DNA of 64,000 nucleotides. Origin: Carnobacteriaceae bacterium zg-C25. Lineage in GTDB: Bacteria; Bacillota; Bacilli; Lactobacillales; Aerococcaceae. Position 1 is the first letter of the stretch. Each line of letters opens with the position of its first letter. The stretch is from positions 1,302,001-1,366,000 of the forward strand of contig CP072828.1 of the NCBI GenBank assembly GCA_017945845.1, written 5' to 3'. Position numbers and translations under genes: made by a program. This document shows, in pieces, positions 17,745 to 26,999 of this stretch. The notes under the pieces are model-generated. The model was given only the letters and a program-made list of their open reading frames with translations, was not told the DNA's origin and did no database searches.

Positions 17745-19631
17745 TTATCTGCTCGCCAATTCAGACAAATACTCCCAACGTTCCATCTTTTGCATAATCG
17801 CCTCTTCAACGTCATTCAATTGTGCTTGTAATTGTTGTAACTTCGCAAAATCACTACTATTTTCCACCATTTCTTCTTGAAGCGTTGCTTGTTGCATCTC
17901 TAGCGTTTCAATGTCTTGCTCAATCGTCTCCCACTCTTTTTTCTCGTGATAAGACATTTTTACTTTTGATGATGTTGATGGCGTATTCAGTGATGGTGTC
18001 ATCTTTTCTTTAGATTCTTGCTCTTTTTCAATCGACTTTTCCCGTTCGATATACTCGCTCATGTTACCAATAAATGTTTCGTATTGACCCGTTCCATCTA
18101 AAACAATTAATTTTTCAGCCACTTTATCTAAAAAATAGCGATCATGCGACACGACCAACACCGCACCCGTAAAATGCTCGATATAATCTTCTAGCACTTG
18201 TAATGTTGCAATGTCCAAATCATTGGTCGGTTCATCCAACAACAATACATTTGGTTTATGTAGAAGCAACTGCAACAAATATAATCGGCGCTTTTCACCA
18301 CCCGACAAAGTGCCAATTAACGCGCCGTGTGTATGACGCGGGAATAAAAACTGCTCCAGCAACTCCGTCACACTCACGCGATTGCCGTCGGTGACTTCAA
18401 CCTCTTCAGCCACTTCTTGCAAATAAGCAACAACGCGTTTATCCGTTGGTAAATCGTCGTTTAATTGCTTATAATACGCCAACTTAACCGTTTCACCAAC
18501 TTGAAACACACCGCTATCAAACGGTCGTTCCCCCGCCATAGCGTTTAATAAAGTGGATTTTCCAACACCGTTTGCACCAACAATACCAATTCGATCGTGC
18601 GTTTGAACAATATATTCAAAATCTTTAATGACACATTTGTTATCAATCGTTAATGTCACGTTTTCAAAATCAAAGACGCGCTTACCTAGACGCGATCCTT
18701 CAACTTGCAATTCCATGTCATCGGATTTCACCCGGCTTTTAACCGTTTCTTCAATCGCCTTAAACCGATCAATTCTGGCTTGTTGTTTCGTTGTTCGGGC
18801 TTTTGCACCTTTACGCATCCATGCCAATTCAGCTGTATACAGTCTGTCCATTTTTTCATTCATGCGTTGCGTAATCGCAGCACGTTCAGCTTTTTGCGTA
18901 ATATACGTTTGATAATTCCCTTCATACACTTCGATTTTACCGCGTGTCAATTCAAACATTTTACTCACAACACGTTCTAAAAAGTAACGGTCATGTGTAA
19001 CGAGTATCAAAGCGCCTTTATAATTCGCTAAATACGTTTCTAACCAAGCAATGCTGTCATAGTCCAAATGGTTCGTCGGTTCATCCAAGAGCAATAAATC
19101 TGGCGATTCGATTAACACTTGTGCCATGCCAACACGTTTCTTTTGCCCACCGGACAACTCACCAACACGTTTGTGCAAATCGGTAATGCCCAATTTTGTT
19201 AAAATCGTCTTAATCGTAACATCGTATTGCCACGCATTTGTTCGATTCATTTCTTGTTCAGCATGCGTATAGGCTTTTTGGTATTGTGCATTACTTGGCT
19301 CTTTTTCTAAATTAGCCACCGCAAATTCATAAGCTTTCACCACTTGTAATAGCGGTGAAAACCCATGATAGACCGCTTCAAACACACTATCCTCATCATT
19401 TAATTGCGGGTCTTGTTGCAAATACCCAACACGATAATCTTTGGCACACTCAATCACACCACTATCCGCACTGTCTTGACCACTTAAAATGGACATTAGC
19501 GAACTTTTCCCCGTTCCATTCTGTCCAATTAACCCAATATGCTCGCCCTCTCGAACGGTAAATGACACACCGTCTAGCAATGTTTTGATGCCATATACTT
19601 TTTTTAAGTCAATGACTTTAAAATCTTTCAT
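17745..19631 (-). CDS. ABC-F family ATPase (Uup/YfmR-like)
   Basis: This 628-residue soluble protein has two ABC domains (Walker A GQNGTGKSS and GANGVGKST; signatures LSGGQKKR and LSGGEKRR), the inter-domain linker rich in Arg/Lys (residues 245-300, WMRKGAKARTTKQQARI) and a C-terminal coiled coil (545-620). There is no membrane domain. ABC-F proteins bind the ribosomal E site and relieve stalling; the C-terminal coiled coil fits the Uup/YfmR branch. An antibiotic-resistance ABC-F is less likely but not excluded. Confidence 0.9.
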   Translation of the reverse strand: MKDFKVIDLKKVYGIKTLLDGVSFTVREGEHIGLIGQNGTGKSSLMSILSGQDSADSGVIECAKDYRVGYLQQDPQLNDEDSVFEAVYHGFSPLLQVVKAYEFAVANLEKEPSNAQYQKAYTHAEQEMNRTNAWQYDVTIKTILTKLGITDLHKRVGELSGGQKKRVGMAQVLIESPDLLLLDEPTNHLDYDSIAWLETYLANYKGALILVTHDRYFLERVVSKMFELTRGKIEVYEGNYQTYITQKAERAAITQRMNEKMDRLYTAELAWMRKGAKARTTKQQARIDRFKAIEETVKSRVKSDDMELQVEGSRLGKRVFDFENVTLTIDNKCVIKDFEYIVQTHDRIGIVGANGVGKSTLLNAMAGERPFDSGVFQVGETVKLAYYKQLNDDLPTDKRVVAYLQEVAEEVEVTDGNRVSVTELLEQFLFPRHTHGALIGTLSGGEKRRLYLLQLLLHKPNVLLLDEPTNDLDIATLQVLEDYIEHFTGAVLVVSHDRYFLDKVAEKLIVLDGTGQYETFIGNMSEYIEREKSIEKEQESKEKMTPSLNTPSTSSKVKMSYHEKKEWETIEQDIETLEMQQATLQEEMVENSSDFAKLQQLQAQLNDVEEAIMQKMERWEYLSELASR

Positions 19632-19659
19632 GTTCTACTCACTTTTCATTAATGTCCAT

Positions 19660-19668
19660 TCGATTATA
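19660..19668 (-). promoter_or_regulatory. Extended -10 promoter of the ABC-F gene
   Basis: Minus-strand TGCTATAAT about 30 bases upstream of the start codon. Confidence 0.5.
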
Positions 19669-19756
19669 GCACGTTTTAACAGGACAAAAAAGCACACGCA
19701 TCTGTTGAACTTGTCCAGTTTAATCGCCTTTTTATATTCATCACCTACTAAATATA

Positions 19757-19789
19757 CGAAAACTCGAGAAAGCCGTCGCTTTCTCGAGT
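19757..19789 (-). terminator. Terminator of metG
   Basis: Perfect 12-bp stem ACTCGAGAAAGC / GCTTTCTCGAGT with CGTC loop, then TTTT on the minus strand. Confidence 0.9.
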
Positions 19790-19796
19790 GATGTTA

Positions 19797-21821
<2,025 letters not shown>

Positions 21822-21837
21822 TCAGATTAATAGCACC

Positions 21838-21846
21838 ATTATATCA
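21838..21846 (-). promoter_or_regulatory. Extended -10 promoter of metG
   Basis: Minus-strand TGATATAAT about 32 bp upstream of the GTG start. Confidence 0.5.
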
Positions 21847-22011
21847 AAATTATGCAATGCTTACTAGGTGGACGAATATGATTTATTCCGCTTTTTCAAC
21901 CTGATACCTTTAAGTTATCCGTTGCACGATATAGGATACATCACTCTTTTGACCAATCTGCATCAAATAGATACCCATTATTTTCAACTTTAAGCGTTCT
22001 TTCAAATCAAA

Positions 22012-22060
22012 AAGGATAAATCAATCAATAACGCTGTCACATTATTAACTGATTTATCCT
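22012..22060 (-). terminator. Terminator of rex
   Basis: Stem AGGATAAATCA / TGATTTATCCT with a long AT-rich loop; the minus strand continues into TTTTT. Confidence 0.7.
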
Positions 22061-22072
22061 ATATCAAAAATA

Positions 22073-22711
22073 TTATTTGTCTGATTTATCCGTATCTAAG
22101 AAATAAATTAACGTCTGTAATTCATTAGTTAAATCGACATTTTGCACGCGGAATCCTTTGGGTAACGTTAAACGTAATGGCGTAAAGTTTAAAATCCCAC
22201 GCGCCCCCGCTTCTACAATTTTCTCTGCCGTTTCTTGTGCCACACTAATTGGCACTGTCAAAATAGCAATTTCAATTTGTTGTGCTTTAATTTGTTTTGA
22301 TAGTTCATCAATGTGATATACCGGAACACCACTTTGCTTCGTCCCCACAATCGCTTGATCAACATCAAACGCAGCACTAATGCGCACACTGTTACTTTGT
22401 TGGAAACGGTAATTCAATAGCGCTTGGCCTAGATGACCCACCCCAACTAACGCAACGTTCGTGAGACGGTCTTGATTCAATGTTTTATTAAAAAATGCTA
22501 GTAGCGCCTCAACATCATATCCGTAACCACGTTTACCGAGTTCTCCAAAATATGAAAAATCACGACGAATGGTTGCACTATCAATTTTCACCGCTTCACT
22601 TAATTCGGCTGATGATGTACGTAAAATCCCCGCATCAAATAATAAGCGTAAATAACGGTGATACAACGGCAGACGTTTTGCGGTTGCTTTTGGAATTTGC
22701 GTGTATGGCAT
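22073..22711 (-). CDS. rex: Redox-sensing transcriptional repressor Rex
   Basis: Rex senses NADH/NAD+ and represses fermentation and respiration genes. The 212-residue protein has an N-terminal winged helix (10-80, [24 protein letters not shown]) and a Rossmann domain with [10 protein letters not shown], and ends in the domain-swap helix region. An 18-bp palindrome overlaps its likely promoter (22853-22870), consistent with autoregulation. Monocistronic, with its own terminator. Confidence 0.96.
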   Translation of the reverse strand: MPYTQIPKATAKRLPLYHRYLRLLFDAGILRTSSAELSEAVKIDSATIRRDFSYFGELGKRGYGYDVEALLAFFNKTLNQDRLTNVALVGVGHLGQALLNYRFQQSNSVRISAAFDVDQAIVGTKQSGVPVYHIDELSKQIKAQQIEIAILTVPISVAQETAEKIVEAGARGILNFTPLRLTLPKGFRVQNVDLTNELQTLIYFLDTDKSDK

Positions 22712-22852
22712 AACTAAGCCTCCTTTAACTAGTTTAACGACGGACTAAAACAGAAACGTCAAAATCTTTCCAGACGTTCACATCGTCACGTTTCATCAAT
22801 AATGCGCTTTTAGTCAGTCCCTATAAAAGCGACCAACTTTCAAACTTAGTTT

Positions 22853-22870
22853 AGTATATCACAATATACT
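22853..22870. promoter_or_regulatory. Palindrome at the rex promoter
   Basis: AGTATATCACAATATACT has perfect 7-bp arms. On the minus strand it contains an extended -10 (TGATATACT) for rex and a TTGTGA half like a Rex operator. Repressor identity is inferred. Confidence 0.45.
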
Positions 22871-22956
22871 TTTTTTTAAAACAATTGTCATTGGAAAACG
22901 GATACTATGATGATATATCAAATGATTTTGGTAATCTAAAATTAAACAACTTTATC

Positions 22957-22996
22957 AACCGATAACACGGAAGACCCTTTATTATCGGTTTTCTTG
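22957..22996 (+). terminator. Orphan plus-strand terminator
   Basis: Stem AACCGATAA / TTATCGGTT followed by TTCTTGTTTTT. No plus-strand gene precedes it. A TTGTCA / TATGAT pair at 22885-22911 has a short (15-bp) spacer but could make a transcript of about 80 nt. Confidence 0.55.
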
Positions 22997-23156
22997 TTTT
23001 TAAATAAATGATTTACAAAGTGTTATACAATCAACAACAATTGATGTATACTAGGTGCATAGGTCATGATAATTCTCCTTTGATTGGTTTTGGCGCTTTA
23101 ATTAAAAGGAATATCTGACCTTTTTGTATACATAATTTAAAAGGGGAGTTAACAAG

Positions 23157-23327
23157 ATGGAAAATCCTAAAAGACCACGCGGCAGACCTGCAACCGGTAG
23201 ACAACGCACTAAAATGTTAGGCGCTAGATTTACAGATGAAGAAATTAAGACAATCAAGGAACTAGCCAAAAAAAATAACATGACTATACCAGATTTCATA
23301 CTATACAAAATACAAAAAGATGATTAA
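23157..23327 (+). CDS. Small ribbon-helix-helix / AT-hook-like protein (56 aa)
   Basis: A short gene with RBS AAGGGGAG and an ATG at 23157. The N-terminus is PKRPRGRPATGRQR, an AT-hook-like basic stretch. The rest (GARFTDEEIKTIKELAKKNN, then MTIPDFILYKIQKDD) looks like a CopG/Arc ribbon-helix-helix fold. Such proteins are common in plasmids and integrated elements as copy-control or transfer regulators. Its A-rich codons resemble the neighbouring island. Function unknown. Confidence 0.7.
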   Translation: MENPKRPRGRPATGRQRTKMLGARFTDEEIKTIKELAKKNNMTIPDFILYKIQKDD

Positions 23328-23390
23328 AGTTAAAAAGCATCAATGCTTATTTAATACATAAAATCATCAAGTAATTTATAGAATGAAATG

Positions 23391-23561
23391 CTAAATGACT
23401 ATTGTAATTTGTGGTTCTCCACAATATAATTTCTTGTTTTTTCGCAACCCATAGTTTAAAATTATTTTTAGAAGCAATCTTGCTTCTCTTATGAATCCTA
23501 GTAGTATGAGTATTGTTGCCAGTACGTTCTCATCTACTAGGTTTTTTAGTATCTCTACCAT
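23391..23561 (-). CDS. Small hydrophobic protein, divergent from the cI-like gene (56 aa)
   Basis: Minus-strand ORF with a strong RBS CGAAAGGAG 7 bases before the ATG at 23561. The predicted peptide starts MVEILKNLVDENVLATILI and has one hydrophobic/amphipathic segment (about 13-36), then a basic tail. It sits where a lytic-side gene (cro position) would start across the operator from the repressor. I do not recognise it; it could be a membrane peptide, a toxin-like peptide or a decayed phage gene. ATA/CTA-rich codons fit the island. Confidence 0.5.
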   Translation of the reverse strand: MVEILKNLVDENVLATILILLGFIREARLLLKIILNYGLRKNKKLYCGEPQITIVI

Positions 23562-23612
23562 ATTATTACTCCTTTCGTTTTTGTTAAGGTCTTAATCAAC
23601 CTTACATGTATA

Positions 23613-23628
23613 GTCTAACGCGTTAGAC
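23613..23628. promoter_or_regulatory. Operator palindrome of the cI-like repressor
   Basis: Perfect 16-bp palindrome GTCTAACGCGTTAGAC between the divergent genes. A half-site GTTAGACAA recurs at 23677-23685 just after the repressor promoter. This is the expected operator layout of an autoregulated phage repressor. Confidence 0.75.
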
Positions 23629-23636
23629 AAAAAAAG

Positions 23637-23665
23637 TTGATTTTTTTAAAAAGTTTTTTTATAAT
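23637..23665 (+). promoter_or_regulatory. Promoter of the cI-like gene
   Basis: -35 TTGATT (23637-23642), 17-bp spacer, -10 TATAAT (23660-23665); the operator half-site follows directly. Confidence 0.75.
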
Positions 23666-23699
23666 TTGTTCAAAATGTTAGACAAGGTGGTGTGTAATT

Positions 23700-24464
23700 A
23701 TGCATTTAGGAGTAATAATAAAAGAATTTAGAGATAAAAATAAATTATCTATGGAACAATTTGCTAATAAAGCAGGGATAAGCAAAGCTTATGTTTCTGT
23801 TCTTGAAAAAAATAAAGACCCTAGAAATGGAAAACCTATTATTCCATCTATACCAATGATTAAAAATGTAGCTAATGCTATGGGAATTTCTTTTGAAAAA
23901 TTATTTAATTTATTGGGAGATAATGAATTAGTGTCTCCAATCGATAACACTTCCCCTACTCTCTCATCAACCGTACAATCAATCGTGGAGACTTCTGTTC
24001 AATTAGAATCACAACGACAACACAACGTATTAAATTACGCTAACACGCAACTAGACGAGCAAAATAACATCATTGATTTCCCTGATTTAAAAGAAGACGA
24101 AGAAGAATATGTAACTGTTCAATTATACGGTGCAGCAAGCGCTGGTAAGGGATTAGATTTATATGATGAAGTTGTTGAAGAAATACCGTATCCAAAACCA
24201 GTACCAAATCACGATATTGCGTTACGTGTTCATGGAGATAGTATGGAGCCGATATTTAGAGATGATGAAATTATCTTTATTAAAAAGTCACATGAAATCA
24301 ATCACGGACAAATTGGCGTATTTATTTTAAATGGACAAGGTTTCTTGAAAAAATTTTATCGTGACGTGGATGGTTTGAGATTAGTGTCATTAAATAAAAA
24401 GTATGATGATTTGATTGTGCAAGAGTTTGATGATATTCAACTTATCGGGGTTGTGGTGATGTAG
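23700..24464 (+). CDS. cI/LexA-type phage repressor (XRE HTH + S24 peptidase)
   Basis: This 254-residue protein has an N-terminal XRE helix-turn-helix (5-70, MEQFANKAGISKAYVSVLEK) and a C-terminal LexA-like self-cleavage domain. The likely scissile bond is Ala148-Gly149 (GAASAGK), the nucleophile Ser181 (HGDSMEP) and the general base Lys217. It should hold the element silent and be cleaved in the SOS response. RBS AAGGTGG. It forms an operon with the KilA-N gene, whose RBS overlaps its stop region. Confidence 0.9.
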   Translation: MHLGVIIKEFRDKNKLSMEQFANKAGISKAYVSVLEKNKDPRNGKPIIPSIPMIKNVANAMGISFEKLFNLLGDNELVSPIDNTSPTLSSTVQSIVETSVQLESQRQHNVLNYANTQLDEQNNIIDFPDLKEDEEEYVTVQLYGAASAGKGLDLYDEVVEEIPYPKPVPNHDIALRVHGDSMEPIFRDDEIIFIKKSHEINHGQIGVFILNGQGFLKKFYRDVDGLRLVSLNKKYDDLIVQEFDDIQLIGVVVM

Positions 24465-24474
24465 GGAGGAATAT

Positions 24475-25302
24475 ATGGTTAAAATAGTTGCGAACGGAAA
24501 TGAAATATCAATATTAAATAAAGATAGTGATTATATCAGTTTAACCGATATTGCTAAATATAAAAATACGGACAATCCAGCCGACATTATAAAAAATTGG
24601 TTGCGCAACAGGAACACATTAGAATTTTTAGGTACATGGGAAAAAATGAATAATCCTAATTTTAAACTGGTCGAATTCGACGGGTTTAGAAGTCAAGCAG
24701 GATTAAATAGCTTTATTATGACACCTAAAAAATGGATTGAAAATACCGGTGCTGTAGGGATAAAATCATCTTCAGGAAGATATGGCGGAACATATGCACA
24801 TAGTGACATTGCTTTTGAATTTGCTTCTTGGATTTCTCCAGAATTTAAGCTATATATCATCCAAGATTATCAACGTTTAAAACAAGAAGAAGCTTATAAA
24901 AACCAAATTGATTGGCAAGTTAATCGATATATTTCAAAATTAAATTACAGTATTCATACCGATGCTATCAAAGAACGTTTAATTACACCAAAATTAACAA
25001 AGCAACAAATTCGTTTTACGTATGCTAACGAAGCCGATTTATTAAATGTCGCCTTATACGGTATGACCGCAAAAGAATTTAAAGAAACGTATCCTGATAA
25101 AAAAGGTAATCTACGAGATAATTCAACAATTGAACAATTACTGATTATGAATAATCTACAAACTTTAAATGCTGAAATGATTAAAAATAATATTCCTTCA
25201 TCTAAAAGATTAGAAAGTTTAAATAAAATTGCATTAGAACAATTATCAATCTTACAAAAAAATAATCAAAAGGCATTACAACAACTAAAACAACTTAAGT
25301 AA
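24475..25302 (+). CDS. KilA-N domain protein
   Basis: This 275-residue protein carries a KilA-N DNA-binding domain over residues 1-140 (YISLTDIAKYK, IIKNWLRNRNTLEFLGTWE, WIENTGAVGIKSSSGRYGGT, AHSDIAFEFASWISPEFKLY). The C-terminal half is helical and Gln/Lys-rich. KilA-N proteins occur in phages and integrated elements, often as antirepressor or anti-superinfection factors. RBS GGGAGG, 10 bases after the cI stop, shows co-transcription with the repressor. The specific role is unknown. Confidence 0.85.
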   Translation: MVKIVANGNEISILNKDSDYISLTDIAKYKNTDNPADIIKNWLRNRNTLEFLGTWEKMNNPNFKLVEFDGFRSQAGLNSFIMTPKKWIENTGAVGIKSSSGRYGGTYAHSDIAFEFASWISPEFKLYIIQDYQRLKQEEAYKNQIDWQVNRYISKLNYSIHTDAIKERLITPKLTKQQIRFTYANEADLLNVALYGMTAKEFKETYPDKKGNLRDNSTIEQLLIMNNLQTLNAEMIKNNIPSSKRLESLNKIALEQLSILQKNNQKALQQLKQLK

Positions 25303-25337
25303 TTTATCGACTATGACGGAATGTAATCTTAAAGAAG

Positions 25338-25390
25338 GGCTGAAGTTCAGCCAACCAAAAATGCTAAGGATTAACTTCCTTGGCATTTTT
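25338..25390 (+). terminator. Terminator after the cI-KilA-N operon
   Basis: Hairpin GGCTGAA / TTCAGCC (25338-25352), then AAAATGCTAAGGA / TCCTTGGCATTTT with T-run (25357-25390). Confidence 0.75.
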
Positions 25391-25448
25391 GCGTTATTGG
25401 AGGCAAATGAAATTATCCGAAAATATCATTTCGTAATAAAATAAAAAT

Positions 25449-25486
25449 ATCCACACTCTCTAGTTTGGCGACCTGCGAGTGTGGAT
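25449..25486. other. Inverted repeat upstream of the integrase gene
   Basis: Perfect 10-bp arms ATCCACACTC / GAGTGTGGAT around an 18-base loop. It may be an integrase regulatory hairpin or an arm-site; only weak T-richness follows. Confidence 0.5.
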
Positions 25487-25564
25487 GCTTTCAAAAAAAA
25501 CCTTATAAAATAGGCTTCTTTATGTTGTCTATTTTACCATAAATACAGAAAGGTGGTAAAGACA

Positions 25565-26674
25565 ATGGCTAGAGTTTATAAACGTGGAAAAACTTGGCAC
25601 TATCGTGTTCGATTTATCAAAAATAAAGAAATTGTGTTTGATAAAAGTGCAGGTGGGTTTTTAACAAAAAAAGAAGCTGACTTTGAAGCCAAAAAAGTGG
25701 AATTAAATTATAAACAAGGCGCTAACGTTAATCCTAAGGAAATAACGTTCTATGAATACTACAGTAAATATATAAATTTATTTAAAATGGGATCGCATGG
25801 GAATCGTGCAGATGACTTTTATATAACTACCGTAAAAAAAGCAAATGAACTTTTTGGGAACACTCTTCTTTCTGACGTTACACGAAACGTTTATCAATCT
25901 GCTTTAAATGAAATGGCTACAACGTTCGCGAAAGCCACAGTCAAAAAATATCATAATCACTTTAAAGGGTGTTTAGCACACGCCGTTGAAGAACAAATAC
26001 TACCATTCAATCCTGCTACTAAGATTGTTTTAAAAGGAAACTCTACTAGAGAAAAATCAATTGATAACAAATTTATTAGTCTTACTGAAGCGAAAAAATT
26101 GAAAAGTGCTTTATTAGATGAACGGTATCATCAACAGCTTACAAGCCGAAATATATGTATCATCGCATTAGAAACGGGGATGCGGTTTGGTGAAATTTTA
26201 GCAATGACTTGGGATAGATTAGATTGGGAAAAACAGCAATATAAAATTGATAGATCGTGGGATTATTTACATTCCAATACATTCAAATCTACAAAAACAA
26301 ACAATATTCGATTTATTAAATTATCAAACGAGTTAATTTCTTTTTTACGAAAAATAAAAGAATGGCAACAGGCAGAAGACATATACACTTCTAACGGTTT
26401 GATTATGATGAATCAAGATAAAGAAATAATAACAAATAATGCTGTAAATAAAACACTTAGAAAAGCTTGTGTTCGTTGTGGTATCAAAAGTATTACACTT
26501 CACTCTTTACGTCACACACATGGCTCTATTTTACTTTTAAAAGGCTTTTCTATTTTGTACATTTCAAAAAGATTAGGGCATGCGACTGTTTCTACAACGC
26601 AAAATGTCTATTTGCATATTTTAGCAGAGTTAGAAGAACAAGAAGATAATAAGATAGTTGACGGTATCCTTTGA
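25565..26674 (+). CDS. Tyrosine-recombinase integrase
   Basis: This 369-residue phage-type integrase has an arm-binding N-terminus (MARVYKRGKTWHYRVRF), a SAM-like core-binding domain (65-150) and a catalytic domain with Arg207 (ETGMRFGE), His313/Arg316 (HSLRHTHG), His339 (LGHATVSTTQ) and Tyr349. The start at 25565 is chosen over a GTG at 25553 because AAAGGTGG precedes it; the GTG lies in the RBS. Its 3' end faces tRNA-Arg at 28488-28561, a classical integration target, but an IS1182 element now lies between and no attL was found. Confidence 0.92.
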   Translation: MARVYKRGKTWHYRVRFIKNKEIVFDKSAGGFLTKKEADFEAKKVELNYKQGANVNPKEITFYEYYSKYINLFKMGSHGNRADDFYITTVKKANELFGNTLLSDVTRNVYQSALNEMATTFAKATVKKYHNHFKGCLAHAVEEQILPFNPATKIVLKGNSTREKSIDNKFISLTEAKKLKSALLDERYHQQLTSRNICIIALETGMRFGEILAMTWDRLDWEKQQYKIDRSWDYLHSNTFKSTKTNNIRFIKLSNELISFLRKIKEWQQAEDIYTSNGLIMMNQDKEIITNNAVNKTLRKACVRCGIKSITLHSLRHTHGSILLLKGFSILYISKRLGHATVSTTQNVYLHILAELEEQEDNKIVDGIL

Positions 26675-26685
26675 TACCGTTTTTT
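26661..26685 (+). terminator. Terminator overlapping the integrase stop
   Basis: Stem ACGGTATC / GATACCGT with T-run; the TGA stop lies inside the loop/stem. Confidence 0.8.
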
Positions 26686-26771
26686 ACACTTGTATCCTCT
26701 GTGTGTCTTTCAAATTCATTTAATTCCTTTTACTTTCTTTTTATAGTTTGCTTTATTCTTTTCCTAAAAAC

Positions 26772-26804
26772 AATAAAAACGTTGATAAATCAACGTTTTT
26801 AGCC
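26772..26804. repeat. Left 33-bp target duplication of the IS1182-type element (palindromic terminator)
   Basis: Identical to 28403-28435. It contains a near-perfect palindrome AAAAACGTTGAT / ATCAACGTTTTT (26775-26800), i.e. a rho-independent terminator hairpin duplicated by the insertion. Confidence 0.9.
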
Positions 26805-26840
26805 AGACTGTTGACAAATAAACTGTCAACAGTCTTTTTT
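26805..26840 (+). terminator. Inbuilt terminator at the left end of the IS1182-type element
   Basis: Perfect 12-bp stem made of the terminal inverted repeat and its complement, loop AATAAAC, then TTTTTT. It would stop outside transcription from entering the transposase gene. Confidence 0.85.
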
Positions 26841-26842
26841 CG

Positions 26843-26945
26843 TACCAGACGTTAAGTTGTACGGCTTACCGCGATGTACACGATACATCGCGCGTTCCCT
26901 ACTACGTGCGAGAACGAAGCCATTCGTACAACAACGTCTGATACG
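26843..26945. repeat. Long imperfect inverted repeat (fold-back) in the IS1182-type leader
   Basis: Outer arms CAGACGTT / AACGTCTG, middle arms GTTGTACGGCTT pairing with AAGCC...GTACAAC, inner arms CGCGATGTA / TACATCGCG. It is repeated almost unchanged at 58389-58506. Confidence 0.8.
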
Positions 26946-26999
26946 ATAATAACACTTAAAAGTGGTATAATAGAGATAAGAAAAAGGAGGGAACAATTT

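Larger units (their letters stand above)
22712..23156. other. Intergenic region between rex and the prophage-like island
   Basis: It holds the rex promoter/palindrome (22853-22870), a plus-strand orphan terminator (22957-22996), an imperfect palindrome at 23025-23049 and a 14-codon minus-strand ORF with a strong RBS (23023-23067). No larger gene is visible. The left boundary of the island should lie here, but no att repeat was found by eye. Confidence 0.5.

Noticed and set aside
21847-22011. T-box leader for metG
   Set aside because: No T-box antiterminator core (GGTGGTACCGCG-like) or specifier loop in the region; only a promoter is visible.
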